From assembly GCF_016545825.1 (NCBI RefSeq), contig NC_052622.1:48528770-48592769 (forward strand): a stretch of DNA of 64,000 bases, read 5' to 3'. The position numbers and the translations under genes were made by a program. This document shows, one piece after another, positions 58,808 through 64,000 of this stretch. The stretch is from Eucalyptus grandis (taxonomy: Eukaryota > Streptophyta > Magnoliopsida > Myrtales > Myrtaceae). Positions within the stretch are counted from its first letter, which is position 1. Each line of letters begins with the position of its first letter. The notes below the pieces were generated by a model. The model did no database searches. It saw only the letters and a list, made by a program, of their open reading frames with translations, and had not been told where the DNA came from.

Positions 58808-59659
58808 AGGAAAAATTGTCCAAAAAGTGTTAAATTTATTGTAATTTTTGCAATTCAATTTTGAACTTTGCAATTTTACCAAATGAGTCATAAACATTTT
58901 CACATTTTGTCAATTAAGTCTATTTAGCTAATTTTAGCAAGAAATTGCTTATGTGGACATCAACCATCTTACGTGACATGGCCAGCCAACATGAATAGTT
59001 TTTAAAAAATATTTTTGAATTCTTTATTAATTATTATTTTTTCTTTTCTTCTTCTTTTTTTTTTTTACTAATTATGGTCAGCAAGGGTTACCATGCCCTC
59101 GTTGGCCATTGGGCGGCCCTTGTTGACTGTTGGTAAGGCTGCAACCCAGGCGCTTGCTAGTCTTCCGTCGCGGGATTTCAGGAAATCTACAAGAAAGAAA
59201 GAAACAAGTGCGACAAAAAGGGCTCCGTTGGTGTAGTTGTGGTAAGTTCAGCCACGGCTCTAGGTTTCTCTGTTATTATAACAGTGATTCCAAAACACCC
59301 CAACAGCGAGCTTTAATCGCACTAAAGCAGCCTCACCGACGCCTTGTAGCTCTTCCCAATGCTTGCTGGTTTTTGATTAGCAAGGGCCCGACAACCCTCA
59401 CTGGCCATGGTAAAAAATAATAATAATAATAATAAAGAAGGAAAAGAAAAAGAAAAAAAGTACTAAAATTTGTTCAAATCAGTATCGATCATGCCACGTA
59501 GGACGTCTAACGTCCATGCCAACAATTTCTGACCAAAATTAGCTAGATAGACTCAATTGCAAAAAGTTAAAAAGTTTAAGACTCAATTGGCAAAATTGAA
59601 ATATTTGTAATTAAACTAAAAAAAAGTACAGGTTTTAGGACATTTTAAACAATTTTCTC
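58808..59659. mobile_element. Mutator-type MITE carrying a captured-looking fragment, unit 2 (852 bp)
   Basis: Exact flanking repeats GAGATTTCA lie at 58799-58807 and 59660-59668. The left end is AGGAAAAATTGTCCAAAAAG; the right end reversed is GAGAAAATTGTTTAAAATG. The interior 59160-59365 is distinctly less AT-rich and reads open on the plus strand (KQVRQKGLRWCSCGKFSHGS). It is unlike the element's own AT-rich arms and may be a host exon piece taken up by the element. Confidence 0.78.
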
Positions 59660-60117
59660 GAGATTTCAATGTGCTGTGTCGAGCACGTATCATAGTTTTT
59701 GCACGACAAATGTGTTAGTCAAAAGGAAATTCCATAATCTGTAAAAACAATTCAAAAGCAACTAAAGAGTATCCTCGAAACTTGATATTTAGGCAATGTG
59801 CAAGCATTTCAACTCAATCATGACAAAAAAAAAAAAAAAAAAAAAAAGTATTTCAACTCAAAGTAAATCAACAAGCACATTCGTCTTCTTAGCCCGAAAC
59901 CTAGTGTCGAATTATTAAACTTTCCCTTACACCTAGTCTCACGAGCACAAATCTATGTGTCTCTAGTAATTATCTTATAGGTATGAGACAGAGAGATTGT
60001 AACACTGAACAGGAATGACTCGAGTGCTTGAAGAGTCATGGACACCATTTATATGAAATAAATAATCAAATTTAATTCAAATGAAGTGTTAAAAGAAGCT
60101 AAATTACACGAGAGTTC

Positions 60118-60341
60118 AAGTTGTATATGAATGTAATAAATGCAAAGGAATCCAAAATATTTTTCAAATCTTAATGATTTACAAAGTAATGATATAAATT
60201 TATGTATAATAAAACTAAAAGTAAAAGAAGCTTGTGCCTAAAAACCATAGCCTTCAATTGTTTTAGGTTTTTAACGAAAGCATTTGAACTAGTTGAGAGT
60301 TTTTATTTAGACATTTTTTGGTTGAGACTTGATCTTATTAA
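60118..60341. other. Short spacer after the tandem duplication
   Basis: No gene seen; AT-rich single-copy sequence within the window. Confidence 0.5.
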
Positions 60342-60566
60342 TAGGGATGTGTAAAAGAATTAGAAACCATCCAAACCATTCAAAACTAGACCAGTACCGG
60401 CTACTCCCATGGGAGCAGGTCCAGTTCCTAGTTCCAAGTTAGTGAAACCGGTGAGTACTAGTCCGATTTGATTCTAGGCGTGGAACCGCCCTCTCACCCA
60501 TCCAGACTGGACTGGCATATATGTATTAATTTTATTTGCTTACTTAATTATTTTGTAGTTTTTCGA

Positions 60567-60616
<50 letters not shown>

Positions 60617-61371
60617 ATGTATATTTATAGGTATTGAACATTATTGACTAATTTTGTCCGTGTAATAGGATTAATCCCCTCTCATTTTTTTTTTCATTCT
60701 GATAATTCATTTACTTGCTTTCTCAATCAAAACAAAATAAACAAATGTAGAGGAAGAAAAGAACATATTGAAGATGTCCATAAATGTTGCAACGCCTTAT
60801 CATCATTATACAAAATGAAGAGCCAATGGCTCATTTTAAGAGTATAATTAGATCTCATTTAGCCATTCCCATTATTAAATTAAGTTGACATTGAAAAAAA
60901 GATGGGTCAAGCAATTAATGTTTTAACTTTTGTGAAGGTTAGGACTTTCAACATGAAATATAATTCTTCTCATGTTTTTTATGCCAAGAAACCTTAAGAG
61001 GACCACACCATGACTTTCAAAGAAATTAAGTTTTTAGCTAACAAGTATTGTTTATTTGTTCCACCTATAGTTTTCAATCCTCAATCAAAATAAATGATTT
61101 TTGACCCAAAAAAAAAAAAAATCAAAATCAATGGCTTGCAATCCAACCCAAATATAAAGCCGAACAAGCTTTAATGCTCTAAGTAAAAATTAGGTTCACC
61201 GTGATATTAATTGATGAATACAATCTTATAGGGATTGAAGACCGATTCCATGGACCCACCCTGGAACCAAACCACCGACGTGTCCCGGTTCTGAAAAATT
61301 GGAACCAGTCCTCAGTGGGCGATTCCCAGTTCTAAGGTGGGAATTGCCTACCCAAGCCATACTCACCCCTA
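60342..61371. mobile_element. hAT-type element, older copy (about 1030 bp)
   Basis: The ends TAGGGATGTGTAAAAG and, reversed, TAGGGGTGAGTATGG match the element at 25084-26156, as do the subterminal GGAACCGG-type regions (60385-60500 and 61250-61350). Flanks CTTATTAA (60334-60341) and GTTGTTAA (61372-61379) agree at six of eight positions, a decayed target duplication. An (AT)n/(GTAT)n tract lies inside. The centre differs completely from the first copy. Confidence 0.75.
60569..60620. repeat. (AT)n followed by (GTAT)n microsatellite
   Basis: About 18 AT units, then GTATGTATGTAT, within the hAT-type element. Confidence 0.92.
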
Positions 61372-61379
61372 GTTGTTAA

Positions 61380-62443
61380 GCTCTATACTGTTAAGTTAGT
61401 TCTTTAAAAGAATCTAAGGATGTCAAAAACTCATAAAATAATGGGATAATTTTGCATATACTCAAAATGGTTACAAATATCTCTTAAAACTATGAGAAAC
61501 ATGTTATGTACGACTAAAATTCAAATTCTCCACTAGGATTGATATAATACGAGTTTCAATGACGTAATTAAGTTGTTTATAATTATGTTTTTTCAAATTT
61601 CGGTTTAATAATTTATCAAAAAAAATAGAAAATGAGTGAATGACCATATCACATATGGTTGATTTACTAGAATATTAAATACACGATTATTTAATTATTT
61701 ATACCTGTCGTGACTGATAATTATAACTTCATTCCGTTGCAGAAATTACGCGACTCCGAGCTGTCCTCTCTTTAAACTTTTTAAAGTGTAATCTAAAACG
61801 AAATAAGCTAATCTCCCTGGCCTTTTTTGTGTTTATGTTGCTCCTACAAAAGGGTGATGGTGAAGATGTTGAGTTCATAATTACGAAATTGATTTCCAAA
61901 GCAACGTGGCACGCTCTTATTGAATTCTTGAATATGACCCGCTTGTACAACATGGCACTACTAATTTATAAATGAATGTGCAATCCCGAGGTCCATATCA
62001 TGATCCATCGAACTCTTTAAACGTATTTAGATGTGCTAGCTTCTGTTTAATTAAATGTAAATAATGAATAGGTCTAGTCGTTGTCTTAGTTTATGTATGA
62101 CGGAAATTAGGTGTCAATAATCGTTTTGTGAGTAGCTAAATCGTACGTGGATTACAGAGAATTCGTTTGTATTTTTGCGATGTGAAATGCTTTTAAGGTT
62201 TCAGAAGCTTCTCAACGAACGAACGAACGAACGCACGCAGAGGAAGAGAATGGCGAAGCGGAGCTTTCTATGGCCGAGACGGTTCTCCTTCTTTGTTGAA
62301 CCGACCTCTAAAACTCATTCCTGCCCCGCAAAATGAACCCCCGTTCAAAACAAATTAACCACCAAGCGCTCCATCAAAATCCAGAGATCAACGCAAGCGA
62401 ACAACGACAAAAATTAATCCAATCCAGGAAGAAGAGAGGAACG
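61380..62443. other. Upstream region of the PMEI-like gene
   Basis: No other gene is supported. An (GAAC)n stretch (about 62216-62233) and a purine-rich leader precede the start. An in-frame ATG at 62333 opens a 37-codon extension that lacks secretory character. Confidence 0.45.
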
Positions 62444-63001
62444 ATGCACAGGCCAATGATCACGATGCTCTCCATCTTAATAATCCTAGCTCTCTCCGTA
62501 AATGCACAGCCGAGTAGCTCCGATTTGATATCACAAGTCTGCGCGCACGTACCTCGCAAAGGCTTCTGCGAATCCACGCTCCGGTCCGATCCGAGGAGCG
62601 AGGGGGCGGACACGGCCGGGCTCGCGGCGGTCGCGCTGGCGCTCGCCGCCTCGAACGCGACGGACAATGCCGCCTTCATCGGGCGGATGCTCGGCGGCGG
62701 CGGCGACGGCTGGGCCGGGGGGAGCCTGGACCCGGCGGTGGAGCAGTGCCTCAGCGACTGCGCCGACCAGTACGTGGACGCGGTGGAGCAGGTGGAGGCG
62801 TCGATCGCCGCCGCGAGCGCCCGGGACTACGGCGGCCTGAGGCCGTGGGTGAAGGCGGCGCTCGCGGACGCGGAGTCGTGCGAGGAAGGGTTCAGGATGG
62901 AGGCCGGGGGCCACCAGATGTTGATGTCGCGCCGGAACAAGGTGTTCAAGCTGCTGTGCGACACGGCGCTGAGGATCGTGGAACTGCTGGTGCTCGCCTG
63001 A
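62444..63001 (+). CDS. Plant invertase / pectin methylesterase inhibitor (PMEI)-like protein
   Basis: Single exon, 185 residues. The N-terminal signal peptide MHRPMITMLSILIILALS is cleaved probably after NAQ (22), directing the protein to the cell wall or vacuole. The mature part shows the four cysteines of the PMEI four-helix bundle: C33 and C42 (eight apart, hairpin) and C106 and C146 (CADQY, then SCEEGF). Two further cysteines, C102 and C172, are extra. One N-glycosylation site is N71-A-T. Such proteins bind pectin methylesterases or acid invertases and block them; sequence alone does not say which. The coding region is very GC-rich against its surroundings, as is usual for intronless plant genes. 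The glycine run GGGG (84-87) is an odd loop. Start 62444 is preferred over 62333 because the signal peptide begins here. Confidence 0.9.
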   Translation: MHRPMITMLSILIILALSVNAQPSSSDLISQVCAHVPRKGFCESTLRSDPRSEGADTAGLAAVALALAASNATDNAAFIGRMLGGGGDGWAGGSLDPAVEQCLSDCADQYVDAVEQVEASIAAASARDYGGLRPWVKAALADAESCEEGFRMEAGGHQMLMSRRNKVFKLLCDTALRIVELLVLA

Positions 63002-63760
63002 CGGAGGTGACGACGGAGGCGGACGCGTTCGCCGTCGAAGCGACGGACGAAGAGAGAGAGAGTGTGTGTGTTGAAATGAGAATCGTTGCGGGAGATTTAT
63101 TTACTTTTATTCCCCAAAATTGCATTTTCAGAAATACGTGGAATTGTCTTTTCCGTCCTTGCGCATGTTTTCACCCGTTTAGAATTCCAAAACCACTCAG
63201 CAAGCTTTCAGAGGATACATTAACCGGCGGATCAGATCTTCTTTCAGGCTTTCAGTACCATCATGCTCCCGTGCTTCTGGTTCGATAGACAGTCACCGCA
63301 CGACATTGCAGGTAAAAGTTTTCAGTTATATCCAACAAGAGTACACGGCGGTCGGAGCTCAGCCCTTGCCAAAAAAAAGTCAAACGGGTTGCTGCGAATC
63401 TTATTCAAATTAACCTGCACTCGTATTCATGGCACCACCCGAGTTGATGTAAACTTCTTTCCACAGGATTCGAAATTCAATGCAACAGTGTTATTGTTGT
63501 CAAGTCAATCAAATTATTTGTCTAGGTTGCTTCCCCGGCCAACTCAATGGAATCAGCATACCTCTTACCAGAAAGTATCTGCTGAACTTGTTAAATAAGC
63601 GGGTGAGATTGAATTGCTCTATGCTTCGTAAAAGAACAATACAATAAGAACGGATTAGAGATACGCCTCAAACTGGACATGGACATATGGTTTAGCTGAC
63701 TTTTAGTAAGCTAATGATAGCACAATTTGGTAAGATGTGCTTGGTATAAATCGAGGAGTT
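63002..63760. other. 3' flank of the PMEI-like gene
   Basis: A (GA)n/(GT)n stretch directly after the stop (63050-63072), then no recognisable gene. Plus-strand open frame 63263-63598 lacks domain signatures. Confidence 0.45.
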
Positions 63761-63767
63761 GCGATGA

Positions 63768-63871
63768 CTACTTTTGCAGAAGCAGTCCTTGCACTATCGT
63801 AGAACTCAACTTGGACGCAAGCACAACAACTGGTGAGGGCATTTCAGCATGACGACCCTCCAGAACAGAAT
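63768..63871 (-). CDS. Possible terminal exon of a minus-strand gene (partial)
   Basis: On the minus strand, an acceptor-like TTTGCAAG is followed by an open stretch reading RHAEMPSPVVVLASKLSST then IVQGLLLQK, and a stop at 63770-63768. A donor-like GTAAGT (about 63911) closes a possible preceding exon. The peptide looks coding, but I do not recognise the family, and the rest would lie outside the window. Confidence 0.35.
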
Positions 63872-64000
63872 CTTGCAAATAAGCACCAAACATCAGAAGA
63901 ATGAAACTTACAAATTGCACTTCCATGGCTGGTCCATGCTACAAATTAAATTTTATGAATCAAAGCATACTTCATCCTTTTAATGTCCCTTGAAGCATGC

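Larger units (their letters stand above)
56238..60117. repeat. Tandem duplication unit 2 (about 3.88 kb)
   Basis: Direct partner of 52287-56237. It lacks the retroposon of unit 1 and carries a longer poly-A run (59825-59847). Small indels and scattered substitutions distinguish the units; the duplication is fairly recent compared with the 42-47 kb one. Confidence 0.9.

Noticed and set aside
62374..62914. Antisense open frames and the +1 frame (62746-63288) over the PMEI-like gene
   Set aside because: Caused by high GC content; the plus frame from 62444 has a signal peptide and the conserved cysteines.

Overview
The window is nuclear DNA from a eudicot plant. The evidence is short intron-bearing genes on an AT-rich background, plant-specific families (small soluble epoxide hydrolases, an ATL-type RING-H2 ligase, an invertase/pectin methylesterase inhibitor, tandem MATH domains), a plant LINE, and many small Mutator- and hAT-type non-autonomous elements. 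A woody rosid such as a Myrtaceae species would fit, but that is inference only.

Layout. (1) 1.4-41.2 kb holds a minus-strand tandem cluster of soluble epoxide hydrolase (sEH) genes with a three-exon structure: two intact genes (4.3-6.1 kb and 34.6-36.8 kb), one gene needing a shifted splice site (10.0-12.7 kb), one pseudogene with many lesions (16.9-18.9 kb), a deletion relic made of exon 3 plus the start of exon 1 (40.6-41.2 kb), and a promoter-only relic at 1.4-1.7 kb. Flanking non-coding sequence is duplicated with the genes. (2) 18.9-33 kb splits the cluster. It holds a MATH-domain pseudogene carrying a 696-bp foldback element in its last coding exon (22.6-24.3 kb), a 1.07-kb hAT-type element with an exact 8-bp target duplication (25.1-26.2 kb), and a full-length but dead 5.6-kb LINE with an exact target duplication (26.95-32.56 kb). 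(3) 41.2-50 kb is a mosaic of diverged duplications with a third hAT-type element. (4) 50.4-51.2 kb is an intact single-exon ATL-type E3 ligase gene. (5) 52.3-60.1 kb is a direct tandem duplication of a 3.9-kb unit, each copy holding three TIR elements and decayed exon-like blocks. (6) 60.3-61.4 kb is a second hAT-type copy. (7) 62.4-63.0 kb is an intact PMEI/invertase-inhibitor-like gene. The last 250 bp may hold the final exon of a minus-strand gene.

The likely functional genes are two or three epoxide hydrolases, the ATL ligase and the PMEI-like inhibitor. They share no pathway. The main story is birth and death of a tandem enzyme family together with layered transposon insertion, which the paralogous copies allow to be ordered in time. 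I found no CRISPR array, rRNA, canonical tRNA gene or organellar insert, and no convincing new multi-gene system.
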